Shown here one piece after another: positions 1-9,217 of a stretch of 64,000 nt of DNA (its first letter is position 1; each line of letters starts with the position of its first letter). The notes below the pieces were generated by a model that was not told the origin of the DNA, ran no database searches, and saw only the letters and a program-made list of their open reading frames with translations. The stretch spans positions 1 to 64,000 of the forward strand of contig NZ_LYXE01000036.1 in the NCBI RefSeq assembly GCF_002532075.1, in the 5' to 3' direction. Source of the stretch: Candidatus Chloroploca asiatica (GTDB taxonomy: Bacteria; Chloroflexota; Chloroflexia; Chloroflexales; Chloroflexaceae). The position numbers and the translations under genes are program-made.

Positions 1-92
1 TCGTGAGGCAACGAGCCCGACAAAGTAAGATTCTCTCGTGAGGCAGAACGGGCGGCAAATCTAGTTGACATTTAACATGTAGTGTGCGGGGG

Positions 93-416
93 GCGCAGCG
101 GCATCCCATCGGCGGCGTGCTCGCCCCAAACGAGAGTCGCGTCTTTCCCGGGCCACCCGAGAACATCTGGAACAATAGCTCCTCTGATCCGGGCTCCCTC
201 TATGATCCGGCGGGCCGCCTGGTCAGCTACTGGCCGGATTGAGCCGCTTGGCTCCGCACGTCTTCACCCCTATCGGGGTACCATATCGCCGTCGGCATTG
301 CCTCGGCCATCCTGGTTGTCATGGTGCTTGGCGTTCTCGTTCTGCTGATCCAACGCCCCCCCCTCCGTGAGCGTACCCGCTCCCCCTCCCACACCGTCAG
401 CGGCTTGTGTCATTAA
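93..416 (+). pseudogene. decayed membrane-anchored protein fragment
   Basis: One reading frame runs from about 93 to a TAA at 414-416 and is broken by a single in-frame TGA at 240-242. The part before the stop is coherent (…PPENIWNNSS…SLYDPAGRLVSYWPD). The part after it holds a convincing transmembrane helix (GYHIAVGIASAILVVMVLGV) followed by a Pro/Arg-rich tail. This looks like the C-terminal end of a membrane-anchored extracellular protein whose 5' part lies outside the window or is lost. I do not recognise the family. No start codon or ribosome-binding site is visible in this frame. Confidence 0.4.
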
Positions 417-748
417 GTCGTGATCGCAAGGTCACATTGGATCCAAACCACTGGCACCTTGCTCACTTTGGATCGAGCCGCTAGAGTCAACAACGTGGAT
501 TCCGAGTCTAAAGAAGAGACACTGCGTGGTCGAAAACGGCCCAGGAAAATCGCAAAGGCTCCTCGACACTGGTGAACAATAAAGAGCACTCCTTTGTAGA
601 GTGACATGGTATACTAGTTGTAACACTGAAAGTACACGAGAGTCGCATAGGTGATAGTGCAATGCAGTGTCTCTGATCAAATATTCGGAGGCTGTGCTCA
701 CATACAAGAGTCAAAGGTAAGATCGCAGTAGCGCATAAGGAACGCTGT
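417..748. other. intergenic stretch without a supported gene
   Basis: Several short overlapping open frames exist on the minus strand here, but none has a ribosome-binding site or recognisable composition. The only signal is TGGTATACT at 607-615, which resembles the TGG-TATAAT extended -10 elements seen at other genes in this window. Confidence 0.4.
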
Positions 749-802
749 CACGCTGAACGAAGTGAAGCGTCCCTGCCGAGATGCTTCGCTTTGCTCAGCA
801 TG
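749..802. repeat. REP-like interrupted palindrome
   Basis: The left arm CACGCTGAACGAAGTGAAGCG and the right arm (ATGCTTCGCTTTGCTCAGC) are imperfect inverted copies around a short CCCTGCCGAG centre. This form (…CGCTGAGCGAAGCGAAGC…) is a familiar intergenic repeat in many bacterial genomes. It sits just upstream of the large secreted repeat protein, so the open frame through it should not be taken as the N-terminus of that gene. Confidence 0.6.
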
Positions 803-888
803 AGGGAAACCGGCACAGTGTGACTTCTGCGGTATTGCGGGTCCGCCTTCGCACGCTCATCGCCCTGCGCTGGAACCAGGAACCCCCG

Positions 889-3800
889 ATGACCAGAACC
901 CGCGCTGCTCTCGCACCGCTCCGGCGCCTGCTCGCCATAATCCTGCTGCTCTGTTTGCTGCCCGCCCCGTCGCCGGCGCGGGCCGCCGTCGGCTTCGACG
1001 TGATCACCCTGCCTCCGAACCCGGAGCTCCAGGCGCTGGCGGGCGGCCTGATTGATAACAACGGCACGGTCTACTTCCTTGCCCAGATCTCCAGCACCAT
1101 CGGCGTCTACCGGCTAATCGCCAACAGCGTCGAACCCTTCCTGCTCGACGGCGCTCAGGTGCCCGCCCAGCTACCCTCGGGGATCGGCACCAGCATTACG
1201 ATCAACCGCGCCGAGCCCTGGTTCGTGGACGCGAGCGGGCGCGTTTATTTCTGGATCAACGAGGCCGGGCAGAGCCTGATCACGCGCGCGCTGCGCCTGG
1301 AGGTCGGCGGCGGCTTCACGCTGCTGCCACTCGGGCCGCCTGGCAGCCGCTTCAGGCCTGAGCACCCGACCAGCAATGGCCGCTGGCTCGCCACCGAGCC
1401 CGCCGAGGTTGAGGGGGACTCGGGTTTTATCGTCTACCGCAGCGATGGCGTGAGCAGCCAGGAAGTGCTACGGCGGCCGTCCACGCGTACTTCGTGCAGT
1501 AACGGCAGGCTCGCCGCTGCCAGCAGCAACGAGTCGCGGGTGCGCATAAACGCCAACGGCAAGGGGGTGATCCACGAGATCCTGAGCACACTGGTCTACC
1601 CCAACTCCGACTGCAGCGGGCCGCGCCCGCGCTTAGAGCAGATCGGCTTTCGTATCAGCAGTCTGAACGGCACCACCCAGGTCGAACAGCAATTTTCGAC
1701 CACCGAAGTCAGCGCCCTTGAGGTGCGCAGCCTCCAGTTGAATGACGCCGACAACCTGATCTACGCGCTGCTCACCTTTGCGCCGAACGACACCTGGAAC
1801 TTCAGGCTGGTGCGCGACGGCAGTACCCTGCTTGAGCGCAGCGGCAGCGGCCAGCCTTCGCGTTCGATCAGTGCCACCTTCAGCAGTGCGCTGCTTCAGC
1901 CCGACGGCAGCGTGGTCTACCAAATGGCCCCCGGCGACGACCCGGCGCAGCCAGCCGGCGGGCTGTTCCGCGACTCCACCCTGATCCTCGCCGGCAACGA
2001 TCCGCTCTTCCCCGCCCCGATCAGCTTCAGCTTCCTGTATCGGGCGAGCAGTGGGGGCGCACTGGCAGCCAACTACTTCGACCCGACGCTCAGCCGGGCC
2101 CGGCTCGTACTGCTCTCGCCCACCCTCGGTCGCTGGATCAACGGCGACGGCGGCGCCTGGAGCGACCCGACCAACTGGGCGGGCGAAGAGGTGCCGGGCC
2201 AGGGCGACAGGGCGCTGTTCAACCTGGCGAACACCTACACCGTCAGCACCGGTACGCAGCAAGTGGGCAGTGTGGAGGTGCAGGACGGCGAGGTAACCTG
2301 GACGGCAGGCGAGTTGGCGATCATCGGCGCGCTGCGGGTGGGCAGCCGGGATGGGCAGGGCGAGACGAGTCTGTCGGTCGTGGATCGCGTGCAGGTGGGC
2401 GAACTGTACGTGGGCGCGCTGCCGACCAGCGCCACTGACGACGAAACAAACGCCATCGTCCAGATTCTCGCCGACGGGCAACTCGACGTGAGCGGGCCGC
2501 TGGTAATCGGGCAGGCGGGCCGCGCCGGCTTCGGTCTCTTTGGCGGGAAGCTCACTACGGGTGAAACGAAACTTGGCGTTGGCGGGGTGGGGCGATTTGC
2601 TACCCTCGTGGGGGGAGAGTGGGACTCGGGCAGCCTGCTGGTGGGCGAGAGCTACCCCGGCTACATCAGCCTCGTCGGCGGCAGCGCGTTGCAGAGCAGC
2701 AGCGCACGCATTGGCGGCGCGCCCTTCTCGCCGAACTTCGATCCCGCCTTCGACCCCAGCGGCGGTGAGGGCGGCTTCTCGCAGGTGTCGGTCAGTGGGG
2801 TCGGCTTCGATGAGGCGATCAACCCCACCAACCCGACAAGCTGGAGCATCCAGGCCGGGCTGGAGCTCGGCAGCGGCCACCCCGGTAGCCTGCGCATCAG
2901 CGATGGCGGCAGCGTGCAGGTCGCGGAGACCCTTGCGGTAGATAATCTGGCACCGGGGCTGCCGGTCGCGTTGCCGCCCGGCTCATCAACATGGAGCCGC
3001 GTACTGGTCGGCGGGGTTGACGAGAGCCTAGAGCAGCCAGCCACGCTGCTGATCGGGCAGGATCTCCTGCTCGGCAATACCGCCGGGGCCGTCTCCAGCC
3101 TGCGCATCGTTGACGGCGGCATCGTCGATATCGGCCGTTCGCTCTCAGTCGGCCACCAGCCCGGATCGCTGCCCATCGTGTTCGTGGAGGGCGCGGGCGC
3201 GAGTCTCACGGCTGGGCAGGGGGCCGGCGCGAGCTGTAGTATCGGTTTCAGTGGAACCGGCGATTTCAGGGTGAGCGACGGCGGGACTTTCCGCTGCGTC
3301 GGCCCGCTCTTCATCGGCCTGGGCGACGACGAAGCGTCGCTGTCGGTTGCTGGTGCGGAGAGCCAGACGCGGGCGCAGCGCATCGAGGTGGGTGCCCCGG
3401 CCAGCGCCGAGCCTACCGGCGCCGGGGCAATCGAACTGGACGGCGGGCGCGTCGTTGCCGACCAGAGCCTCACCATCTGGGAGAACGGCACCCTCGGCGG
3501 TAGTGGCGAGGTCGTCGGCACGCTGGTGAACCACGGCACGATCAACGTGGGGCTGGAACCCCTGCCGCCGAGCGGCAATCTCCAGACACTGGCCGCGCTC
3601 GGTGCCCAACCGGGCACCCTGGCCATCGTAGGTGCGGCGACCTTTCTACCCGCCAGCAAGCTACGGCTGGATCTCGTCGGGGCGGACCAGTACGACCAGT
3701 TGACTGTCAGCGGGGCGGCGCAACTCGATGGCGAACTCATATTGGCGTTCGGCGAGGGCTACGCGCCCCGCGCTGGCGACAGCTTCGCGTTCGTCGGTGC

Positions 3801-3972
3801 CGGCAGCAGCGCGGGCGCGTTCTCGACCGTCACGGTGACCGGTCTGGCACCTGGATGGCAGTTCAACCTGAGCAGCAGCGGCGGCGTCACCACGCTGCGC
3901 TCGGAGAGCGACGCTGTGGCTACCACCACCCCGACGCTGCAGCGTGTCTACCTGCCCCTGGCCCGCCGCTAA
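889..3972 (+). CDS. secreted T5SS/PEP-CTERM-type repeat protein with YLPLARR tail
   Basis: A protein of about 1027 aa. The start at 889 is preferred because it opens directly on a signal peptide (MTRTRAAL…, hydrophobic LLAIILLLCLLPAP, cleavage near ARA); the longer frame from 781 only translates a REP-like repeat. The first 400 residues look like a propeller-type sensor region. From about residue 415 it becomes a series of short beta repeats with patterns such as LRISDGGSVQVAETLAV and LRIVDGGIVDIGRSLSVG. These match the T5SS/PEP-CTERM-associated repeats of autotransporter-like beta-solenoids. The last residues are VYLPLARR, the tail shared with the propeller proteins at 27.8-36.5 kb. The likely role is a surface or extracellular matrix protein; the ligand is unknown. 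Confidence 0.8.
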   Translation: MTRTRAALAPLRRLLAIILLLCLLPAPSPARAAVGFDVITLPPNPELQALAGGLIDNNGTVYFLAQISSTIGVYRLIANSVEPFLLDGAQVPAQLPSGIGTSITINRAEPWFVDASGRVYFWINEAGQSLITRALRLEVGGGFTLLPLGPPGSRFRPEHPTSNGRWLATEPAEVEGDSGFIVYRSDGVSSQEVLRRPSTRTSCSNGRLAAASSNESRVRINANGKGVIHEILSTLVYPNSDCSGPRPRLEQIGFRISSLNGTTQVEQQFSTTEVSALEVRSLQLNDADNLIYALLTFAPNDTWNFRLVRDGSTLLERSGSGQPSRSISATFSSALLQPDGSVVYQMAPGDDPAQPAGGLFRDSTLILAGNDPLFPAPISFSFLYRASSGGALAANYFDPTLSRARLVLLSPTLGRWINGDGGAWSDPTNWAGEEVPGQGDRALFNLANTYTVSTGTQQVGSVEVQDGEVTWTAGELAIIGALRVGSRDGQGETSLSVVDRVQVGELYVGALPTSATDDETNAIVQILADGQLDVSGPLVIGQAGRAGFGLFGGKLTTGETKLGVGGVGRFATLVGGEWDSGSLLVGESYPGYISLVGGSALQSSSARIGGAPFSPNFDPAFDPSGGEGGFSQVSVSGVGFDEAINPTNPTSWSIQAGLELGSGHPGSLRISDGGSVQVAETLAVDNLAPGLPVALPPGSSTWSRVLVGGVDESLEQPATLLIGQDLLLGNTAGAVSSLRIVDGGIVDIGRSLSVGHQPGSLPIVFVEGAGASLTAGQGAGASCSIGFSGTGDFRVSDGGTFRCVGPLFIGLGDDEASLSVAGAESQTRAQRIEVGAPASAEPTGAGAIELDGGRVVADQSLTIWENGTLGGSGEVVGTLVNHGTINVGLEPLPPSGNLQTLAALGAQPGTLAIVGAATFLPASKLRLDLVGADQYDQLTVSGAAQLDGELILAFGEGYAPRAGDSFAFVGAGSSAGAFSTVTVTGLAPGWQFNLSSSGGVTTLRSESDAVATTTPTLQRVYLPLARR

Positions 3973-3994
3973 GGGGCCTGGCGCACGCTGAACG

Positions 3995-4123
3995 TGTAGG
4001 TACCAGTTTCTTCTGCTGAGCACGGAGGTCTTGCGCCACCTGTACGGCTTTCGGATGCAACGCATCCCGCACATTCGCAAGGGCAATCGCGTAGGCGGTG
4101 TCCAAAAACACCTCATGGTTCAT
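3995..4123 (-). pseudogene. VapC-like PIN toxin, 5' remnant
   Basis: The ATG at 4121-4123 overlaps the stop of the antitoxin gene (ATGA). The first 43 residues (MNHEVFLDTAYAIALANVRD…LVPT) are a typical PIN-domain N-terminus with the first acidic residue in FLDTAYA. After LVPT the frame loses all PIN character and runs into the 3' end of the upstream secreted-protein gene on the opposite strand. The remaining acidic motifs are absent, so this is a truncated, inactive toxin. Recombination at about 3995 is the simplest explanation. Confidence 0.7.
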
Positions 4124-4341
4124 GGCGGCACCTTGCCGCCATATACATAGGTATCGAGGTGAAGCGACCAATCGGCTGGACCTTCCAGCGCGAAGGCTTC
4201 AGCCACATCGAGGAAGGAGCGTGCCGCTGGCGGCGCTTCGGCGATGATGGAGCGTTGAACTCGAGTGTTTGGGGGTACGTTGATCGGCTGCGTCGGCAAA
4301 AACACGTGGCCATCAAACACCGCATCAATGGTCGTTGTCAT
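4120..4341 (-). CDS. VapB/DUF104-like antitoxin
   Basis: A 73-aa protein beginning MTTTIDAVFDGHVFLPTQP and ending in ALEGPADWSLHLDTYVYGG. This is the pattern of small antitoxins encoded just before PIN toxins: a beta-strand opening of the TIDAVFDG type and a C-terminal LEGP-DW-LDxYLYG segment that occludes the toxin. The start at 4341 has a good ribosome-binding site (GGGAGG, 6 nt upstream); the longer frame to 4479 has none. It overlaps the toxin start by ATGA. With the toxin truncated, it is an orphan antitoxin. Confidence 0.75.
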   Translation of the reverse strand: MTTTIDAVFDGHVFLPTQPINVPPNTRVQRSIIAEAPPAARSFLDVAEAFALEGPADWSLHLDTYVYGGKVPP

Positions 4342-4435
4342 CACATCCTCCCTGCTTGCTTTCCATGCCGCCCACATACGGAAACACCGTTCCAGAAGCC
4401 ATTGGAGCATAGAAGGGGAGGACGGAACGACAAGC

Positions 4436-5050
4436 TCATGCTCTGGCACGAGCCGTGAGCAGCGGGGGTGCATGGACACGATGAAACATCACGGCAGAAG
4501 ATCGCTGCGTGCTCAGCGCCGCCTGCGTTGGGGTGGCCGCCGCCCGCTGGAGCACCCGCCCCAATGCAGGCGGTACCTCGCGCAGCCGCGCCACCGCGAG
4601 CGTGTCCGCTGCGCCAAAGATGCCCTCCAGCCGCTCCAGATGTTCCTGCGGGCCGACAGACACGCCCACCACGAGCGTGCCCTGGCGCCGCACCATTGCG
4701 ACCGTCGCGGCGACCATGGTCGGCGGTTCGTCCGTCGGCACCCCATCGTGCAGGTACAGGATCAAGCGCGTCGCTTCGGGTCACCGTGCCAGCACGGCGT
4801 GCGCCGCTGCCAACGACGCACTGGCACGCTCCGCCGTACTATCACCATACAACCCGGCGATCAGGGCTTTCGGGCCTTCCGCCTGCGCCGGCGTCGTCCA
4901 CGTGCGCAGCCAGGTGACCGGCTGATGCGGGCGGTTGAAATGCCGTACCGGTTCGTCTGGGTGCAGGTCATGCACCCGCTGGCCCCGATCCCCCGCGAAG
5001 CTGATGGCCAGCCTCCTGGTAGCGCGGTGCCGTCTGCGCCAATCATTCAC
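4436..5050 (-). pseudogene. VWA-domain protein, interrupted by a stop codon
   Basis: One minus-strand frame is open from 5050 to 4436 except for a TGA at 4781-4783. Before the stop it reads …AISFAGDRGQRVHDLHPDEP…PKALIAGLYGDSTAERA…HAVLAR; after it, PEATRLILYLHDGVPTDE…GTLVVGVSVGP. The block LILYLHDGVPTDE is the beta-strand/DGxP segment of von Willebrand factor A domains, as in CobT/MoxR-associated VWA proteins. The usual MIDAS DxSxS start is missing, so the 5' end is lost too. A nonsense mutation in an already truncated gene is the best reading. Confidence 0.6.
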
Positions 5051-5182
5051 GTTTCGCTCGATACCTCATCAGGGACCTCACGAGACACCCTACGCTCTCT
5101 AGGTTCACTTGCGTTGGGTGACATTCTTCGTGAGGCAACCATCCTGTCAAGGTTACATCGAACGTGAGGCGATGTTGCGCTC

Positions 5183-5308
5183 TGGTTTCCACAGAGCAGC
5201 GTTACCTTCCATGCCGATGGCTCAGCCGATGTCTCCGCAGAGACCCACGATCTCTGGCAGGCCCGCCAGATCCTTGTGAGGTATCGTGAACTACGCCCCG
5301 AGGGCTAA
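5183..5308 (+). pseudogene. WYL-domain regulator, C-terminal remnant
   Basis: The frame from 5183 to the TAA at 5306-5308 reads WFPQSSVTFHADGSADVSAE followed by THDLWQARQILVRYRELRPEG. This resembles the end of WYL-domain transcription factors, where a DGSxxV strand is followed by a helix that packs against the domain. The segment just upstream (IEREAMLR) fits the same family but lies in another frame, so there is at least one frameshift. No DNA-binding domain remains. Confidence 0.45.
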
Positions 5309-5311
5309 AAT

Positions 5312-5345
5312 GCGCCGAACGGCAAACACATGTGCCGTTCGGCGC
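5312..5345 (-). terminator. strong hairpin terminator of the sugar transporter operon
   Basis: A 13-bp perfect stem (GCGCCGAACGGCA at 5312-5324 with its complement at 5333-5345) and an 8-nt loop lie 18 nt past the stop of the permease gene. On the minus strand the stem is followed by ATTTTAG, a short T-tract. It could also serve the decayed plus-strand gene that ends at 5308. Confidence 0.8.
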
Positions 5346-5363
5346 CTTTCATCCCTTGTTGAC

Positions 5364-6581
5364 CTAGCGTGCGGCGCGCCGCGTTGCCACGTCGAAGATC
5401 ACCGCAGCCGCCAGTACCACGCCACGCACGATGTACTGATACGCAATACCGACGCCCATCAGGTTCATGCCACTGGTAAGCGAAGTCATAACCAGTGCAC
5501 CGATGATTGAGCCGGTCACGCGGCCTACGCCACCCGCAGCCGAGACGCCACCCACATAGGCCGCCGCAATCGCATCAAGCTCAAACAGCGTACCGGCGGT
5601 CGTCGTTGCTGATTGGAGCCGCGACGCAAACAGGATGCCGGACAGCGCCGAGAGCATACCCATCGAGCCGAACACAATGTAGGTGATACGCTTCACGCTG
5701 ATCCCACTGAGTTCGGCGGCTTCGGGGTTGCCACCGACCGCATAGATGTGCCGCCCCAAGACGGTGCGTGTCGTGACAAAGTGGTAAATGCCAACCACCA
5801 AAAGCATCACCACAACCGTCCACGACAGCCCATTAAAGTTTGCCAAGACCCAAGTAATCCAGCCCACAATCCCACTAATAAAGAGTAACTTGAGGATAAA
5901 GATCGCATTTGGCAGAACTTCGAAGCCATACACAATCTTCTTCTTGCGACTAATCAGTTCGTTATAGATAAAAAGCCCTATGGCGATAATGCCAAGCAAT
6001 AAGGTGAGGCTATGAATCTGTTCAAATGGCCCACCAAGCGGCAAATCGGGAATAAAACCGTTCCCAATCGCATTAAATGCCGCATCGGGAATAATAATCG
6101 TGCCGGTTCCTTCGGTGGCGAGTTGGAGCATCCCCCGGTAGATCAACCAACCCGCCAAGGAAGCTACGAACGACGGAATGCCCAATTGGGCGATCGGGAA
6201 CGCAGTGATCAAGCCGGCCAACGCGCCCAGACCCAGCACCATCGGAATGACAAAGAACGTTGGCAGGCCCCATTGCACCAGGGCAATCGCCGCCACTGCG
6301 CCCAAAAAGCCTGCTAAAAAGCCCACCGAAAGATCAATGTGGCGGATGACGATCACCAGCGTCATGCCGACGGCCAGCACCGCAATGTAACCTGTCTGAT
6401 TGAGCAGGTTGCTCAGGTTGCGTGGCGAGAGAAAGATCCCGTTTGTGGTGATAGCAAAGATTACCATGATCACAAACAGGGCAATATACATCCCATAGTC
6501 GCGGATGTTCTGACGCAGTACCTTACTCAGATCCTGCAAAAACGACCCCGGCGTCTGCGCTTCAGTCTTCCCCGACATCAT
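5364..6581 (-). CDS. mmsB: multiple-sugar ABC transporter permease (GguB/XylH-like)
   Basis: A 405-aa integral membrane protein with about ten hydrophobic helices, of the BPD_transp_2 (ribose/xylose/galactose) permease family. Typical segments are LLNQTGYIAVLAVGMTLVIV, RHIDLSVGFLAGFLGAVAAI and the cytoplasmic loop AVGGNPEAAELSGISVKRIT, which docks on the ATPase. The length fits the GguB/XylH type, which is longer than RbsC. A Shine-Dalgarno AGGAG lies 8 nt before the first of two adjacent ATG codons. It is the last gene of the operon, 34 nt after the ATPase gene, and moves monosaccharides such as xylose, arabinose, glucose or galactose across the membrane. Confidence 0.88.
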   Translation of the reverse strand: MMSGKTEAQTPGSFLQDLSKVLRQNIRDYGMYIALFVIMVIFAITTNGIFLSPRNLSNLLNQTGYIAVLAVGMTLVIVIRHIDLSVGFLAGFLGAVAAIALVQWGLPTFFVIPMVLGLGALAGLITAFPIAQLGIPSFVASLAGWLIYRGMLQLATEGTGTIIIPDAAFNAIGNGFIPDLPLGGPFEQIHSLTLLLGIIAIGLFIYNELISRKKKIVYGFEVLPNAIFILKLLFISGIVGWITWVLANFNGLSWTVVVMLLVVGIYHFVTTRTVLGRHIYAVGGNPEAAELSGISVKRITYIVFGSMGMLSALSGILFASRLQSATTTAGTLFELDAIAAAYVGGVSAAGGVGRVTGSIIGALVMTSLTSGMNLMGVGIAYQYIVRGVVLAAAVIFDVATRRAAR

Positions 6582-6615
6582 CGTTGTGACTCCTCGGTCA
6601 ATGCTGACCGTCCAC

Positions 6616-8136
6616 TCAGTTCGTTGCCAATTCCATAATCTTCTCGGGGGTGGCCTCAGTCACCAACAACTCGCCGGTAATCCGCCCCGACGCAACTACA
6701 TATACCCGGTCACTCATCCCCAGCACTTCGGGCAGTTCCGACGAGATCATAATGATGCTCATGCCTTGATCGACCAAGCTATTCATCAGGGTGTAGATCT
6801 CGTATTTGGCCCCGACGTCAATCCCACGCGTTGGCTCATCCAGGATCAGCACATCTGGCTTTACAAAGAGCCATTTGCTGAGGCAAACCTTTTGCTGATT
6901 ACCGCCGCTGAGATTCGAGATGCGCTGTTCGACGCTCGGCGTCTTGATATTCATCGTCGTGCGATACTCATTGGCGATCTTGACCTCGGCGTTGGCATCA
7001 ATCACGGTGCGTTGGGCCAGGGCACGCAGGTTGGCAAGGGTAATGTTTTGCTTGACATCTTGGATCAGGATCAAGCCATTGCCCTTGCGATCCTCGGTGA
7101 CGTAGGCAATCCCGGCGGCAATCGCATCGGAGGGACGCCGCAATTGGCACGGCTTACCCTTGACCTGAAGCTCGCCCTCAATCCGGTAATGGGGCGAATT
7201 GCCGAAAATGCTCAAGGCCAGTTCGGTACGCCCCGATCCCATCAGGCCCGCAAATCCGACGATTTCGCCTTTGCGCAGGGTGAAACTGACGTTGCGCAAG
7301 ACTTGGCGACCCAAACTTGGGCTGTAGGCGCTCCAATCACGCACCTGGAGCACGACCTCACCGGGTTGCTTATGCTCACGCGGCGGATAGATCTGTTCAA
7401 TCTCGCGCCCGACCATATGCTTGATCAAGACCGGCTCGCTGACCTCACCTTCGTGGGCATCAAGCGTACAGATCGTCTGCCCATCGCGCAGCACCGTCAC
7501 GCTATCGGCAATCGCGATCACTTCCTTGAGTTTGTGCGAAATGAGGATGCAGGTCACGCCCTGATCGCGCAGACCACGCAGCAGATCGAGCAAATTGGCG
7601 CTATCATCTTCATTCAAGGCGGCGGTCGGCTCGTCCAGGATGAGCAACTTCACATCACGACTGAGCGCCTTGGCAATCTCGACCAGTTGCTGCTTGCCGA
7701 CGCCCAAATCCTTAATTTTGGCTTCGGGATTGACATCGAGGCGCACTTTGGCGAGCATCTGCGTCGCCCGTTTAATCGTCTCGTTCCAGTCAATCAACGC
7801 CCCTTTGCGCACCTCGTTGCCCAGAAAGATATTCTCGTACACTGTCAGTTCAGGCACGAGGGCTAGTTCTTGATAAATAATTGCAATCCCGACGCGCTCA
7901 CTATCGCGGATGCCCCGGAACTGCTGAACTTGGCCGGCAAAGCCAATCTCACCGGTGTAGCTACCGTGCGGATAGACCCCGCTCAACACCTTCATCAGCG
8001 TAGATTTGCCCGCACCATTTTCGCCAACCAGACAATGAATCTCGCCCCGCTTCACACTGAAGGTGACATTATTCAGGGCCTTCACCCCAGGAAACTCCTT
8101 GGTGATGCCCCGCATTTCCAGAATAGCAGTGGTCAT
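6616..8136 (-). CDS. mmsA: multiple-sugar ABC transporter ATPase (GguA/XylG-like)
   Basis: A 506-aa protein with two fused nucleotide-binding domains, as in the carbohydrate uptake transporter-2 class. Domain 1 has Walker A GENGAGKST (residues 38-46) and Walker B LLILDEPTAAL. Domain 2 has the degenerate Walker A typical of this class (GLMGSGRTE), signature LSGGNQQK and Walker B LILDEPTRGIDVG. It powers sugar uptake through the permease encoded 34 nt downstream. Its ribosome-binding site is weak (AGGCAAG) and only 13 bp separate it from the inserted IsrB gene upstream, so the insertion probably displaced its original leader. Confidence 0.9.
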   Translation of the reverse strand: MTTAILEMRGITKEFPGVKALNNVTFSVKRGEIHCLVGENGAGKSTLMKVLSGVYPHGSYTGEIGFAGQVQQFRGIRDSERVGIAIIYQELALVPELTVYENIFLGNEVRKGALIDWNETIKRATQMLAKVRLDVNPEAKIKDLGVGKQQLVEIAKALSRDVKLLILDEPTAALNEDDSANLLDLLRGLRDQGVTCILISHKLKEVIAIADSVTVLRDGQTICTLDAHEGEVSEPVLIKHMVGREIEQIYPPREHKQPGEVVLQVRDWSAYSPSLGRQVLRNVSFTLRKGEIVGFAGLMGSGRTELALSIFGNSPHYRIEGELQVKGKPCQLRRPSDAIAAGIAYVTEDRKGNGLILIQDVKQNITLANLRALAQRTVIDANAEVKIANEYRTTMNIKTPSVEQRISNLSGGNQQKVCLSKWLFVKPDVLILDEPTRGIDVGAKYEIYTLMNSLVDQGMSIIMISSELPEVLGMSDRVYVVASGRITGELLVTEATPEKIMELATN

Positions 8137-8149
8137 AGATAGCTTGCCT

Positions 8150-9208
8150 TTAGGCGCGGAAACCCAGCCGCTTTAGCGCTGGGAGGAGCGCCCTGCTTGA
8201 GACAGCTTTAGCTCGTATCCGCCATGAGGCAGTACAAAGCATCTGGCAGTCGGATACATGTACGGTCTGTGTCAGTCGCTTGCCAGTCTGCATGTTGTGC
8301 AGGCTGATCCGTCCTTTGTACGTGCCTCCCACGTAGGCTACTCCCCACTTCGGATGGCGCACCCATGATCCTCGTTTCAGTCCGAGGCTACGTGTACCGC
8401 CATACGGTTTACGGACACCTCCCTTCTCTGGTTGGAGGCGATGGAGTTGCCGCCGGTGGAACCGCAAAGGGACAAGATAGAGCATGTTGATGCTCGTCGG
8501 CTTTGAAGGCCCGCCTAGGGCGTAGCTCGCCAGCACAAACGAATCGACACAGTGCGCATCCCATTGATCGCTCGTTTTGTCTCGACTTTTCTTCAGTCCT
8601 GCCTGCTCTCTTAACGACTTGGTGTAGTGCGATGGAACGGCCTGGACAGGCGCGATCTGATCGAGTTGGTCGTAGCCCCACAGCTTGCCAACCTCAAGCG
8701 GGCTGAAAGACGCATTCCAGCGGCGTTTGCCCTCCAGCGTGATAGCGGCAATATCCTCAATCACAATGGCCGTGATGGGGTAGTAGCGAGCAAGCCAGCG
8801 AGCAATGCGAACCTTCCAGCCCCAGCGGGACCGGGTTGAAGGTGGTATGCCGCCGCGTGCCCGGTTTTTGCGATTGGCACGGCACGGCGTTTTGCGATAG
8901 CGCCTGGTCCGGCGCATCTGCCGTCTTGTTTCGACGTGTTCCTTCACCCAGGTGACAGCATCAGCCTGAATGTTTAGGATGGTGTGCTGCTCAGTCTGAA
9001 GGGTGTAGGCCTCCTTCTTGCTTCCGGGGTCTATCCCGAGCGCTATCGGCTGGGTTTCGCCGGTCTCTCGCTTGGTCAGCACCAGGTAGCAGATTCCACG
9101 GTCAAAACGTTTGACCGCCTTTCCGTTACGAATAAGCTGCCGAGCGCGTGCCGCGTGACAAGGCATCAGCCGCTCGCCAGTAGCACTCAAAACCGGAATA
9201 TATTGCAT
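8150..9208 (-). CDS. isrB: IsrB-like RNA-guided nickase (RuvC only, no HNH)
   Basis: About 352 aa. The N-terminus carries the PLMP domain (GERLMPCHAARARQLIRNGK), followed by RuvC-I (ALGIDPGSKK), an arginine-rich bridge helix (RRQMRRTRRYRK), RuvC-II (IVIEDI) and RuvC-III (SDQWDAHCVDSFVLA). Only about 60 residues lie between RuvC-II and RuvC-III and none looks like an HNH nuclease. This separates IsrB from IscB, and the length fits IsrB. The C-terminal KRGSWVRHPKWGVAYVGG region fits the target-interaction domain. All RuvC acidic residues are present, so it may be active. ATG at 9208 is chosen; a GTG three codons upstream is also possible. Confidence 0.85.
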   Translation of the reverse strand: MQYIPVLSATGERLMPCHAARARQLIRNGKAVKRFDRGICYLVLTKRETGETQPIALGIDPGSKKEAYTLQTEQHTILNIQADAVTWVKEHVETRRQMRRTRRYRKTPCRANRKNRARGGIPPSTRSRWGWKVRIARWLARYYPITAIVIEDIAAITLEGKRRWNASFSPLEVGKLWGYDQLDQIAPVQAVPSHYTKSLREQAGLKKSRDKTSDQWDAHCVDSFVLASYALGGPSKPTSINMLYLVPLRFHRRQLHRLQPEKGGVRKPYGGTRSLGLKRGSWVRHPKWGVAYVGGTYKGRISLHNMQTGKRLTQTVHVSDCQMLCTASWRIRAKAVSSRALLPALKRLGFRA

Positions 9209-9217
9209 AGTGATCAC

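Noticed and set aside
1633-2880. 415-codon minus-strand open frame inside the secreted repeat protein
   Set aside because: Shadow caused by high GC; no start signal, no domain, and the plus strand has a signal peptide and regular repeats.
6586-7866. 426-codon plus-strand open frame over the transporter ATPase gene
   Set aside because: Antisense shadow of a double ABC ATPase with complete Walker motifs on the minus strand.
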